NCBI GenBank assembly: GCA_032027045.1
Contig: JAVSMU010000001.1
Coordinates: 667,846-731,845, forward strand
Direction: 5' to 3'
DNA length: 64,000 nt
DNA from: Truepera sp.
GTDB lineage: Bacteria; Deinococcota; Deinococci; Deinococcales; Trueperaceae
The position numbers were made by a program, and so were the translations under genes. Positions 20,561-30,349 of the stretch are shown here, in pieces (position 1 is the stretch's first letter; the number at the start of each line of letters is the position of its first letter). Under the pieces are notes generated by a model. The model did no database searches, was not told the DNA's origin, and saw nothing but the letters and a program-made list of their open reading frames with translations.

Positions 20561-21970
20561 ATGAGCGACCAGGCGCAGCACGACGTCGTCATCATCGGCG
20601 CCGGACCGGGTGGCTACGTGGCCGCCCTCCGCGGCGCGCAACTGGGCCTCGACGTGGCGGTTATCGAGCGTGACGCCGCCCTGGGCGGCACTTGCGTGCG
20701 GGTGGGTTGCATCCCGAGCAAGGTGCTCCTGGAGTCGACCCACCGCTACCGGGAGGCGCAGGAGAGCCTGAGCGAACACGGCGTGATCGTCGAGGGGGTG
20801 CGCCTGGATCTCGCCGCCATGCAGGCGCGGCGCGCCAAGGTCGTCAAGCAGAACACCGACGGCGTGGCGTACCTCTTCAAGAAGAACCGGATCACGCGCT
20901 ACCAGGGCGAGGGCCGGCTGGCCGGCGACCGCACGGTGAGCGTTACCGACGGTGACGGGAAGGTCACTGAGCTGGTTGCCGAGAACGTGGTCCTGGCCAC
21001 CGGCTCGATCAGTGCGAGCCTGCCTGGCGTCGAGGTGGACGGCGAGGTGGTCGTGAGCAGCACCGAGGCGCTCGAGTGGGGCAGCGTGCCAGAGCACCTG
21101 GCGGTGATCGGCGCCGGCTACATCGGCCTGGAGCTCGGCTCGGTCTGGTTGCGGTTGGGTTCCAAGGTGACGGTCATCGAGTACTTGGACCGCGTCCTGC
21201 CGGGCATGGACGCGGAGATCGCCCGCGAGGCCCTGAAGGTCTTCAAGCAGCAGGGCATGACGTTCGAACTGGGCGCCCGCGTGACCGGTGTAACCGTTAC
21301 CGGGAAAGGCAAGGGCCGCAAGGCGAGGGTGAGCATCGAGGGTCGCGAGGACGTCGAGGCCGACAAGGTGCTGGTGGCCGTCGGCCGCAAACCCTCCACC
21401 GCCGACCTCGGGCTCGAGGGGCTCGGCGTCGAGCTCGACGAGCGCGGCCGCGTGAAGGTCGACGGCGGCTTCCGCACGAACGTCCAGGGGGTCTACGCCA
21501 TCGGCGACCTCATCCAGGGCCCCATGCTCGCTCACAAGGCTGAGGAGGACGGCGTGGCCCTCATGGAACGACTGGCGGGGGGCGTGTCCGAGGTCGATTA
21601 CGGCCTCGTTCCCGGCGTGGCCTACACCGAGCCGGAGATAGCCAGCGTGGGCATGACCGAGGAGCAACTCGAGGAGACCGGCGTGGAGTACCGCAAGGGC
21701 ACCTTCCCGTTCACGGCCAACGGGCGCGCCAGGGCCCTCGGGTACACCCAGGGCCGAGTGAAGATCCTGGCCGACGCCACCACCGACCGCGTCCTCGGGG
21801 TTCACATAATCGGCCCAAGGGCCGGGGACCTCATCGCGGAGGCCGTGGCCGCCATGACCTTCGGCGCCAGCAGCGAGGACATCGCCCGCACCATCCACGC
21901 CCACCCGACACTCTCCGAGGCCGTCAAGGAAGCCGCCCTGGCGGTCGACGGCCGCGCCCTGCACATCTGA
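20561..21970 (+). CDS. lpdA: Dihydrolipoyl dehydrogenase (E3)
   Basis: This 469-residue FAD enzyme reoxidises the dihydrolipoyl groups of E2 with NAD+. FAD is bound by 'DVVIIGAGPGGYVAA', and the redox-active disulfide is in 'GGTCVRVGCIPSKVLLE'. NAD is bound at 'HLAVIGAGYIGLELGSVW', a second FAD contact is 'GVYAIGDLIQGPMLAHKA', and the catalytic His is in 'IHAHPTLSEAVKEAAL'. Its place after sucB makes it the E3 of that complex; it could also serve other oxo-acid complexes. Confidence 0.97.
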   Translation: MSDQAQHDVVIIGAGPGGYVAALRGAQLGLDVAVIERDAALGGTCVRVGCIPSKVLLESTHRYREAQESLSEHGVIVEGVRLDLAAMQARRAKVVKQNTDGVAYLFKKNRITRYQGEGRLAGDRTVSVTDGDGKVTELVAENVVLATGSISASLPGVEVDGEVVVSSTEALEWGSVPEHLAVIGAGYIGLELGSVWLRLGSKVTVIEYLDRVLPGMDAEIAREALKVFKQQGMTFELGARVTGVTVTGKGKGRKARVSIEGREDVEADKVLVAVGRKPSTADLGLEGLGVELDERGRVKVDGGFRTNVQGVYAIGDLIQGPMLAHKAEEDGVALMERLAGGVSEVDYGLVPGVAYTEPEIASVGMTEEQLEETGVEYRKGTFPFTANGRARALGYTQGRVKILADATTDRVLGVHIIGPRAGDLIAEAVAAMTFGASSEDIARTIHAHPTLSEAVKEAALAVDGRALHI

Positions 21971-21989
21971 GCCGGTGGCCGAGCGGAGT

Positions 21990-21995
21990 TACACT
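21990..21995 (+). promoter_or_regulatory. -10 box, leaderless start of mqnE
   Basis: TACACT, then 6 nt, then ATG 22002, which favours that ATG over the GTG at 21975. Confidence 0.5.
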
Positions 21996-22001
21996 CGCGG
22001 C

Positions 22002-23156
<1,155 letters not shown>

Positions 23157-23178
23157 ACGGGTGGCCGGAGCCGCGGGG

Positions 23179-23997
23179 GTGAGACCCGAGCGCCTCGGCA
23201 TCGTCTCCTACACGAACGTCGCCCCGCTGCACTGGAGCCTCGAGCCCTGGAACGAGTCAGGGTGCGAAGTCGAGTTCGTCTACGGCGTCCCGAGCGAGCT
23301 GAACGCGGCGCTGGCCGACGGCCGGATCGACCTGACGCTCATCTCGTCGATCGAGTTCATCAGGCGCCGCAAGGAGCTCCGCGCGCTCCCCGACTTCTCC
23401 ATCGCCACGCTGGGCAGCGTGCGCAGCGTGATGCTCTTCCACGAACTACCCTACGCGGAACTCGGCGGCGCGAGCATCGCCGTCTCCACCGACTCGGCCA
23501 CTAGCGTGGAGCTCCTGCGCGTCCTGCTCGAGGGCGCGGGCATGCGCGCCAGGCTGGTGCCCATGGCGCCCGACCTGGACGCCATGCTGGCCGTCTGCGA
23601 CGCCGCGCTGTTGATCGGCGACGCGGCGCTGCGGGAGGCCGTCCTGCGGCGGCCCGTGAACGGGTCCGTGCCGCTGGTCACCGACCTGGGCGAGGAGTGG
23701 TACCGCCTGACGCGCTTGCCTTTCACCTTCGCAGTGTGGGCGTCGCGCGCCGACCACCGCCCCTCCCAGCGGCTGGTCGCGGAGTTCCGCTCGGCGCGCG
23801 AACTGGGCCTGGGCAGGCTGGCGGAAGTGGCGGCCGAAGAGGCGCGCAAGCTCGGGCTCGAGCCCGGCGTCGTGCAGCGCTACCTGGCGAACTTCCGCTA
23901 CTACCTCGAGGCACCCGACCGCGATGGACTTGCCGCCTTCGCAGCGCTCAGCGCGCCGGGCACGAGCCCGGAGGAGCTGCGCTACTGGGACGTGTAG
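23179..23997 (+). CDS. mqnA: Chorismate dehydratase MqnA
   Basis: This 272-residue protein has a periplasmic-binding-protein fold and would convert chorismate to 3-enolpyruvoylbenzoate, the first step of futalosine menaquinone synthesis. The family pattern is seen in 'LGIVSYTNVAPLHWSLEP', 'GVPSELNAALADGRIDLTLISSIEFIRR' and 'ALLIGDAAL'. Several in-frame GTG codons exist; 23179 gives the typical short N-terminus and has GGAG 9 nt upstream, while 23161 is also possible. The preceding mqnE supplies the context. MqnD has a related fold, but the N-terminal pattern favours MqnA. Confidence 0.9.
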   Translation: MRPERLGIVSYTNVAPLHWSLEPWNESGCEVEFVYGVPSELNAALADGRIDLTLISSIEFIRRRKELRALPDFSIATLGSVRSVMLFHELPYAELGGASIAVSTDSATSVELLRVLLEGAGMRARLVPMAPDLDAMLAVCDAALLIGDAALREAVLRRPVNGSVPLVTDLGEEWYRLTRLPFTFAVWASRADHRPSQRLVAEFRSARELGLGRLAEVAAEEARKLGLEPGVVQRYLANFRYYLEAPDRDGLAAFAALSAPGTSPEELRYWDV

Positions 23998-24030
23998 CCG
24001 CCCGGCGCGCTGCATGCCCGGTTCGTGCGC

Positions 24031-25335
24031 CTACAGCACGTAGCGGCTCAGGTCCTCGTTCTCCACGATGTCGGCGAGCTTCCTCTCGACCAAGGCCCGA
24101 TCGATGACCACCTCGCCCAGCTCCGTACCGAAGGCGATGTCCTCCAGCACGTTCTCGATGACCGTGTGCAGGCGGCGCGCGCCGATGTCCTCGACGTCCC
24201 GGTTCACGCGCTCGGCGAACTCCGCCAGCGCCACGATCCCGCTCTCCTCGAAGCGCAGGTGGGTGCCGTCCACGGCGAGCAGCTCGGTGTACTGCTTGGT
24301 GAGGGCGAAGCGCGGTTGCGTGAGTATGCGCTGCAGGTCCAGCGCACTGAGTTCCTCGAGCTCCACCCGGATGGGGAAGCGGCCCTGCAGTTCGGGGATG
24401 AGGTCGCTGGGCTTCGCGACGGAGAAGGCGCCGGCGGCGATGAACAGCATGTGGTCGGTGTTCACCGGCCCGTAGCGCGTGTTCACCTGCGTGCCCTCGA
24501 CGATCGGCAGGAGGTCGCGTTGGACGCCCTCGCCCGAGATATCGGCCCCGCCGGCGCGTTCGCCGCCGGCTACCTTGTCGATCTCGTCGATGAACACGAT
24601 GCCGAGGTTCTCCGCCCGGTCGACGGCCTCGCTCGCCACCGAGTCGTGGTCTATGAGCTTGTCCGCCTCCTCGTTCTCCAAGATCCTCGCGGCCTCGCGC
24701 ACCGTGGTCTTGCGGCGGGTCTTGCGCTCTGGCATGAAGCGCTTGAACATCTCCTGCAGGTTGATGCCGGCCTCTTCCATCCCCGGCATGGGCATGGTGG
24801 CGGTTGGCTCGTCTTTCACCTCGATCTCGATGGTGCGGTCCGCCAGCTTGCCGTCCTTCAGCAGCACCCGCATGCGCTCGCGGCTGTCGCTCGACCCGCC
24901 GGGGATGAGGGCGTCCAGGAGGCGCTCCTCGGCGGCCTGCCTGGCGCGGCCCATGACCGCCTCCTTCTGCTCTCGTTCCACCATGGCGGCGGCGGCGTGG
25001 ACCAGGTCCCTCACTATCCCGTCGACGTCCCGCCCGACGTAGCCCACCTCCGTGTACTTCGTGGCCTCGACCTTGAGGAAGGGCGCGCCCGCCAGCTTGG
25101 CGAGCCGGCGGGCAATCTCGGTCTTGCCCACGCCCGTGGGGCCGATGAGCATGATGTTCTTGGGGGTGACCTCGGTCTGCACCTCGAGGGGCAGGCGCCG
25201 GCGGCGGTAATGGTTGCGCAGCGCCACCGCCACCATGCGCTTGGCCTTCTCCTGACCGATGATGTGGCGGTCGAGTTCGGCGACTATCTCGATGGGCGTG
25301 AGGTCGGCGTTCCGCTTGACCAGCTCCGTCGTCAT
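24031..25335 (-). CDS. hslU: ATP-dependent protease ATPase subunit HslU
   Basis: This 434-residue AAA+ unfoldase feeds substrates to HslV in the cytoplasm. Walker A is 'GPTGVGKTEIARRLAKLAG', the pore motif is 'EVGYVGRD', Walker B is 'VFIDEIDKVAGGERAGGADISGEGVQRDLL', and the C-terminal sensor-2 region includes 'GARRLHTVIENVLEDI'. The C-terminus '...ENEDLSRYVL' is the tail that docks into HslV. The ATG overlaps the hslV stop as ATGA. Confidence 0.97.
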   Translation of the reverse strand: MTTELVKRNADLTPIEIVAELDRHIIGQEKAKRMVAVALRNHYRRRRLPLEVQTEVTPKNIMLIGPTGVGKTEIARRLAKLAGAPFLKVEATKYTEVGYVGRDVDGIVRDLVHAAAAMVEREQKEAVMGRARQAAEERLLDALIPGGSSDSRERMRVLLKDGKLADRTIEIEVKDEPTATMPMPGMEEAGINLQEMFKRFMPERKTRRKTTVREAARILENEEADKLIDHDSVASEAVDRAENLGIVFIDEIDKVAGGERAGGADISGEGVQRDLLPIVEGTQVNTRYGPVNTDHMLFIAAGAFSVAKPSDLIPELQGRFPIRVELEELSALDLQRILTQPRFALTKQYTELLAVDGTHLRFEESGIVALAEFAERVNRDVEDIGARRLHTVIENVLEDIAFGTELGEVVIDRALVERKLADIVENEDLSRYVL

Positions 25336-25934
25336 CGCGGCTCCTCCGGATAGGGGAACGACACGGGGTCGGCGCCCTCGATCGGCTCCGCCTCGGTTTC
25401 GCCGACGGTGAGGACAGTCGCGTTGCCGCTCGTGTAGATGTCGATCTCGGCGGCGATGAGCAGGGCGGTCCGAGCGATGTCGGGGGCCGGGAGGTCGCTA
25501 TGGCGCAGGAGGGCGATGGCGGCAGCTTGAGCGTAGGGCCCGCCGGACCCCACTGCGGCCACCGGTTCGTCCGGGGCGATGACGTCGCCCACGCCCGAGA
25601 GGGTGAGGATCTGCTGGTCGTCGGCCACGATGAGGAGCGCTTCCAAGTTGCGCAAGGCGCGGTCCGTGCGCCACTCTTTGACCGTCTCGACCGCGGCCTT
25701 CACGAGGTTCCCCTTGCTTAGGTCCAGGTAACCCTCGAACTTCTCGAGCAGCGTGAAGGCGTCGCTGACCGCCCCGGCGAACCCGGCAACCACGGCGCCG
25801 TCCGCCAGCGGCCTGACCTTCACGGCGCCCCGCTTGACGATGGTCTCGCCCATGGTCACCTGGCCGTCTCCTGCGATCGCCGTGACGCCGTCTCGGCTGA
25901 CGGCGACGATGGTAGTTCCGTGCATTCGGTTCAC
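25332..25934 (-). CDS. hslV: ATP-dependent protease proteolytic subunit HslV
   Basis: This 200-residue threonine protease has a proteasome-beta-like fold. The catalytic Thr follows a short propeptide ('...[13 protein letters not shown]'), and 'GAVKVRPL', '[16 protein letters not shown]' and '[13 protein letters not shown]' match the family. Two starts are possible: GTG 25934 has a TACGCT box 6 nt upstream (leaderless pattern), while ATG 25925 gives the more usual N-terminus. In either case the propeptide would be removed. Confidence 0.95.
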   Translation of the reverse strand: MNRMHGTTIVAVSRDGVTAIAGDGQVTMGETIVKRGAVKVRPLADGAVVAGFAGAVSDAFTLLEKFEGYLDLSKGNLVKAAVETVKEWRTDRALRNLEALLIVADDQQILTLSGVGDVIAPDEPVAAVGSGGPYAQAAAIALLRHSDLPAPDIARTALLIAAEIDIYTSGNATVLTVGETEAEPIEGADPVSFPYPEEPR

Positions 25935-25940
25935 CCGGTG

Positions 25941-25946
25941 AGCGTA
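25941..25946 (-). promoter_or_regulatory. -10 box, leaderless start of hslV
   Basis: TACGCT, then 6 nt, then GTG 25934. Confidence 0.45.
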
Positions 25947-26062
25947 GCACCTGCGTCGTCACCGTCCGGGAGCAACGGCCGACCTGGTGCCTCGGCCGGC
26001 GAACGCCGCCGCCCACCGCCACCGAGGGCCTGGCACACGGTCGCCAAGGAGCCCCCAAGCGA

Positions 26063-26068
26063 TAGCAT
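26063..26068 (+). promoter_or_regulatory. -10 box, leaderless start of tdk
   Basis: TAGCAT, then 7 nt, then ATG 26076. The earlier in-frame ATG at 26067 overlaps this box, so 26076 is preferred. Confidence 0.45.
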
Positions 26069-26075
26069 GGCGTCC

Positions 26076-26705
26076 ATGTCGTTGGGCCACACTTACTCCA
26101 GTGGTTGGGTCGAGGTGATCGCCGGGCCGATGTTCTCGGGCAAGAGCGAGGAGCTGATCCGCCGCGTGAAGCGCGCGATGATCGCCCGGCAGCGCGTGCA
26201 GGTCTTCAAGCACGCAATGGACGACCGTTACGCACGGCTGGCGGTGGCGTCTCATGACGGGCGCACACTGGAAGCCGAGCTGGTCTCGGGGTCGGCCGAG
26301 CTGCGCGCACGGCTGCTCGAGGGCACGCAGGTAGTTGCGATCGACGAGGCGCAGTTCCTCGACGCGGGCGTGGTGACCGTAGCGGAGCGCCTGGCCGATA
26401 GCGGCGTTCGCGTGATCGTGGCCGGCCTGGACCTCGACTTCCGCGGCGAGCCCTTCGGCCCGATGCCCGAACTGATCGCCCGCGCCGAGGTAGTGGAGAA
26501 GCTCACGGCCATCTGCCGCTGCGGCATGGCCGCCACCCGCACGCAGCGGCTCATCCTGGGCAAACCTGCCCACTTCGACGACCCGACCGTGCTGGTGGGC
26601 GCCTCGGAGAGCTACGAACCGCGGTGCCGGTCGTGCCACGTGGTCATGCGCAACGTGCGTGAAGTGCCGCTGTTCGAGGAACGGCCGCGCGAGGCAAGCG
26701 GTTGA
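26076..26705 (+). CDS. tdk: Thymidine kinase
   Basis: This 209-residue type II thymidine kinase salvages thymidine to dTMP. The P-loop is '[18 protein letters not shown]', the Walker B-like motif is '[11 protein letters not shown]', the catalytic region is '[18 protein letters not shown]', and the Zn-binding cysteines are in 'CRCGMAAT' and 'CRSCH'. The next gene, a SARP regulator, begins with TTG overlapping this stop (TTGA), so read-through into the regulator is likely. Confidence 0.95.
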   Translation: MSLGHTYSSGWVEVIAGPMFSGKSEELIRRVKRAMIARQRVQVFKHAMDDRYARLAVASHDGRTLEAELVSGSAELRARLLEGTQVVAIDEAQFLDAGVVTVAERLADSGVRVIVAGLDLDFRGEPFGPMPELIARAEVVEKLTAICRCGMAATRTQRLILGKPAHFDDPTVLVGASESYEPRCRSCHVVMRNVREVPLFEERPREASG

Positions 26706-29320
26706 GCGACGGCACGGACGACGCCGCCAAGGCGCCGCTCGAGGCGCGTTTATGGGGAGAACCCCGCTTCTTGCACCGTGGCGTGAAGGTCCGGCCCGCC
26801 TCGGCCAAGGCCCTGGCCCTGCTGGCGTACCTGGTGACGCAGGAGCGGCCCGTGGCGCGCGACGAGCTGGCGACACTCCTGTGGGGGCCCGGGAGGCTCG
26901 CCAACGTGCGGCAGGCCCTCTACCAGTTGCGCACCCTGCCGGGCGCCAGGGAGTGGCTGGTGGACGGCGGACCCAAGATAACCGTCCTCGCGGTCAGCGA
27001 CATCGAGGGGCTGGAGGTAGCGGCCGATGACGCGCCGCTCGAGACGGTCGGCGCCCTCGAGGGGGAGGAGTTCCTCGCCGGAGTGGGCGACGGCCTGCCC
27101 GACCCCTACCTCGACTGGTTGGAAGGGGAGCGTGCGCGGACCGCCGACCTGGTTCGCGGCGCGTTGTCGGTGTCCGCGGCGGCACTGGAAGGCGCAGGTG
27201 ACGTTCAGAGCGCCCTAGCACTCGTCAACAGGCTACGAGACCTCGACCCTTACGATGGGTCGGCCGAGAGGTCGGCCATGAGGCTCACCTACCTGGCCGG
27301 CGAGGCCGACAAGGCTCTGGCCGGTTACGCCCGGTTCGCGGCGCGCCTGAAGGGGGAACTCGGCAGCGAGCCGGATCCGCAGACCAAGGCGTTGGCGCGC
27401 AAGATCGAGCGCGGCGAAGCGCTGGCGCCGACGTTGACGCCGGCGGCGCTCAGCGACGCGGAGCGGCGGATCGTCCAAGCCTTGGCCCTGGCCCGCGGGG
27501 CCCTGAAGGTGGACGGCCTGGCCCGCGTGCTCGAGCGGCCGGCGTTCGACCTCGCCGCCGACCTTGCCAAGCTGGAGAGCCGCGGTTGCGTCGACGGCCA
27601 CTTGAGCGTGAGCCCCGGGTTGAGAGACGAGGTCCTGAAGGGCCTGCCGGCGGCGCTCGGGCGCCTGCTGCACGAGCGCATCGCTACCGTCATGCTGGCC
27701 GAGAACGCCGCGGACCAGGGTGCCCTGGCGCGTCATCTGCTGGCCGCGGGCGAGCACGTCGAGGCGGCGCGCAGGGGCCTGAAGGCCGCGCATGAGGCGC
27801 TGGAGCGGGGCCGACAGACCGACGCCGTCGACCTCCTCTACCTGACGCTCTGGGCGTCGGCGAACGAGCCCGGGTTGAGGCTTGAGGCGTGCCTCTCCCT
27901 GGAGGGCATCGCCGCCGGCCGCGCCGATTTCGGGTTGCAGGAGGCGCTGCTGGCGGAGGTGGAGCGACTGGCCTGGGAGTCCCAGAGCGACTCGGCGCTG
28001 GCCGAGGCCAACGTCAGGCGCGCACGACTGCTGCTGGCGCAACGCAACGTCGGAGCTGCCGTCGAATGCGCGCTCACGGCGCTAAGGGTCGCGTTGCGGA
28101 TCGGCGATACGGGCCTGGTGGCGCGTTCCAGGAACGTGGTCGGAGCCGCGCACTTCTTCGCGGGTGACTTGGACGGCGCCGCCCAGTCGTTCACCTACAA
28201 CCTGGAAGCGGTTGACGAGGTCGAGCGCTACCGCGCCCACAACAACCTGGGCAGCATCCACGCCTTACGCGGCGACCTGGACGCGTCGCACCGCCACTTC
28301 GACGAGGCGCTCACGCTTGCCCGCCGTAACGCCAACCACCTCGACGTGAGCGCGACCCTCAACAACCTCGCCGCCAGCGCCGAGCGCCTGGGCGACTACC
28401 CAAGGGCCGAGAAGCACTTGCGCGAGGGGCTCGCGCTGGCCAGGCACAAGGGAGGAGGGCGCCACGAGGCGGAGATGCTGGTCAACTTGGCGGTGGTCTA
28501 CGCCCGCCAGGGGCAGCTCGGGCCTGCCTGGAACACGACCGAGGAGGTCGGGCTGTTGGCGGCGGAACTCGGCGACGAGCGGCTGGCCATGCGCGTCGCC
28601 GAACAGCGTGCCGAGATCCTGACGCAGTGTGGTGACCTCGAGGCGGCCGTAGCCGGATTCGACTCCGCCCTGGCGGTGGCTGGGGAGCTGGGCGACGAGC
28701 GCAAGCTGCTCGCCCTCGGGGCTCAGCAGCTGCTCGTAAGGGCCAGGCTGGAGCCGACGCTGATGCCCGAGGCGGCCGCCGCGGCCACCGAACTCGAACG
28801 AGCGCGGCTTCACGGCATGGTCTCCTGGCTCAGGCTCGAACTCGCGCTGTTCGCCGCCGACCTCTCGTTCAGCGCGGACCAGCTCGCACTGGTAGGGGCC
28901 GCCGGCACCACCGGCGTTCACCAAGAACTCGTGGGGGAGATCGTGAGGCTGCGGTTGGGCCTGCTGCGTGGAGCCGACGCGGCGGTCCTCGCGGCCTCGG
29001 AGGAGGCACTTTGGCGTCTCGTGGGGGCCGGGCTGATACCACCCACGAAGGTGTGCGGCACCGAGGTCACCTCACGGCCCGAGCGTGTGACGATCGTCGA
29101 GCAGCCCCTCGCGCTGTTCCTGGCGCGAGCGCTCGAGGCAGTGCTCGAGGGCCGGGCGACCGGCGCCACGCCGGCACCGGTTGACGCGGCCGTCGCGGTC
29201 CAGCTGGAAGAGCAAGCCGCGGGCCTCCCGGCGAGACTCAGGCGCACGCTGCTCCAGGCACCCCTGAGGTGGCACTCCGGCCTCCTGTCCCTGCCGGCCG
29301 CCGAACGCCAGGAACCGTGA
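26702..29320 (+). CDS. SARP/BTAD-family transcriptional regulator with TPR domain
   Basis: This 872-residue putative activator is built in three parts. Residues 14-95 form an OmpR-like winged helix ('[27 protein letters not shown]', then '[12 protein letters not shown]'). Residues 105-240 form a bacterial transcriptional activation domain ('[23 protein letters not shown]' and '[23 protein letters not shown]'). After a second small helical domain come TPR-like repeats from about 330 to 700 ('[25 protein letters not shown]' and similar). No Walker A ATPase motif is seen, unlike larger SARP-STAND proteins. The TTG start overlaps the tdk stop. Three promoters downstream carry SARP-like direct repeats, so it is their likely regulator. 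The signal it senses is unknown. Confidence 0.85.
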   Translation: MSDGTDDAAKAPLEARLWGEPRFLHRGVKVRPASAKALALLAYLVTQERPVARDELATLLWGPGRLANVRQALYQLRTLPGAREWLVDGGPKITVLAVSDIEGLEVAADDAPLETVGALEGEEFLAGVGDGLPDPYLDWLEGERARTADLVRGALSVSAAALEGAGDVQSALALVNRLRDLDPYDGSAERSAMRLTYLAGEADKALAGYARFAARLKGELGSEPDPQTKALARKIERGEALAPTLTPAALSDAERRIVQALALARGALKVDGLARVLERPAFDLAADLAKLESRGCVDGHLSVSPGLRDEVLKGLPAALGRLLHERIATVMLAENAADQGALARHLLAAGEHVEAARRGLKAAHEALERGRQTDAVDLLYLTLWASANEPGLRLEACLSLEGIAAGRADFGLQEALLAEVERLAWESQSDSALAEANVRRARLLLAQRNVGAAVECALTALRVALRIGDTGLVARSRNVVGAAHFFAGDLDGAAQSFTYNLEAVDEVERYRAHNNLGSIHALRGDLDASHRHFDEALTLARRNANHLDVSATLNNLAASAERLGDYPRAEKHLREGLALARHKGGGRHEAEMLVNLAVVYARQGQLGPAWNTTEEVGLLAAELGDERLAMRVAEQRAEILTQCGDLEAAVAGFDSALAVAGELGDERKLLALGAQQLLVRARLEPTLMPEAAAAATELERARLHGMVSWLRLELALFAADLSFSADQLALVGAAGTTGVHQELVGEIVRLRLGLLRGADAAVLAASEEALWRLVGAGLIPPTKVCGTEVTSRPERVTIVEQPLALFLARALEAVLEGRATGATPAPVDAAVAVQLEEQAAGLPARLRRTLLQAPLRWHSGLLSLPAAERQEP

Positions 29321-29411
29321 CGATGACGTGTGGTTGCATGACTCGCCGTGCGCACCGCCGTGTAGTAGCCGCGGTTGCCGCAGCTTTGAGTTGGCCCCAT
29401 CCGCCGTACTT

Positions 29412-29444
29412 TTGACACCCCGTTGACACCCTTTCGACTACGCT
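29412..29444 (+). promoter_or_regulatory. SARP-type operator and promoter (site 1)
   Basis: TTGACAC (29412-29418), 4 nt, TTGACAC (29423-29429), 9 nt, TACGCT (29439-29444). Neither TTGACA is at the normal 17-nt distance from the -10 box (21 and 10 nt), as expected for activator-dependent SARP promoters. It lies 92 bp after the SARP gene and drives the 29532-38361 genes. The rest of 29321-29531 shows no gene. Confidence 0.65.
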
Positions 29445-29531
29445 CTTCTCGACCGTTAACGCGCCAGGTGCCAGCGCGAGCACGCTGGTTCCGGCTCTGC
29501 CACTCAAGCCGTGGCGCAACGAGGGAGTAGT

Positions 29532-29726
29532 GTGAAGGACAGCAGTCACAGGTTCTTGTTGAAGGTCTGGTGCGAGTCGGGAGAAAGGCCGGGATGGCAC
29601 GCGGTTCTTAGGGACGTCGTCGACGGGACGTTGCACGAGTTCACGGCTACGGAGGCGTTGGTCAAGTACCTGACCAGCCTCGACGGGATGGCCGGCACCG
29701 CACAGCTCGAGGAGGAAGTCGAATGA
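29532..29726 (+). CDS. 64-aa protein of unknown function
   Basis: This small soluble protein has two predicted beta strands ('HRFLLKVWCE' and 'GWHAVLRDVVDGTLHEFT') followed by a helix ('ATEALVKYLTSLDG'), a pattern I have seen in short uncharacterised proteins. It has no membrane segment or signal. The GTG at 29532 has GGGAG about 5 nt upstream; a GTG at 29511 is a weaker alternative. It is the first gene after SARP site 1 and overlaps the next gene as ATGA, so it is coupled to the envelope operon. Confidence 0.65.
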   Translation: MKDSSHRFLLKVWCESGERPGWHAVLRDVVDGTLHEFTATEALVKYLTSLDGMAGTAQLEEEVE

Positions 29727-30349
29727 AGAAGAAGTTCGCTCTCGGTTGCCTCATCGTGGCGATCGCAATCATCGTCGTGGGTGGCGGCGCCGCCTACTTC
29801 TACATCATCAGGCCCCTGACCAACACGGTCAAAGCCGCCACTGAACTCGGCCGCATCACCGAGATCGAAGGCCGAGTGAGCAACAAGCGGTCGTTCACGG
29901 CCCCCACGGACGGAGAACTGAAGGCGAGCGACGTGGAGCGCTACCTCAACGTCACGCGCGCGGTGTCGGCCGGCCTCAAGGGCAAGGCGGCGGAGTTGGA
30001 GAGCAAGTACTCGCAACTCGTAGATGACGACAGCAACCCGAGCGTCCGCCAGGTCATCAACGCCTACGGCGACATCATCCGCCTCGTGGTTCAGGCGAAG
30101 GAGTTGCAGGTCAAGGCGCTCAACGCCGAGGGCTTCTCGCTGGCCGAGTACTCCTGGGTGCGCCGTGAGGTGTATCAGGCCGCCGGCATCGGCTACCACG
30201 CACTCGACCTGACGGCCCTGTCCGAGGGCGAAGTAGACGAGACGCAGAACGCCGGCCTGCAGGAAGCCCCTCCCAAGAACGTGGAGCTGGTGGCGCCTTA
30301 CGTCGACGAACTCGACGAGTACATGCCGCTGGCCGTGTTCGGTCTGTGA
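29723..30349 (+). CDS. Membrane-anchored protein of unknown function
   Basis: This 208-residue protein has one N-terminal membrane segment (residues 5-30, 'FALGCLIVAIAIIVVGGGAAYFYII'), which may act as a signal anchor. The exported part begins with 'TELGRITEIEGRVSNKRSFTAPTDGELKASDVERYL', continues with helices, and ends in an acidic/hydrophobic tail. A Cys at residue 9 lies inside the hydrophobic stretch and does not form a good lipobox. The gene overlaps both neighbours by 4 bp (ATGA and GTGA), so it is probably a partner of the 806-aa and 1822-aa secreted proteins. Confidence 0.7.
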   Translation: MKKKFALGCLIVAIAIIVVGGGAAYFYIIRPLTNTVKAATELGRITEIEGRVSNKRSFTAPTDGELKASDVERYLNVTRAVSAGLKGKAAELESKYSQLVDDDSNPSVRQVINAYGDIIRLVVQAKELQVKALNAEGFSLAEYSWVRREVYQAAGIGYHALDLTALSEGEVDETQNAGLQEAPPKNVELVAPYVDELDEYMPLAVFGL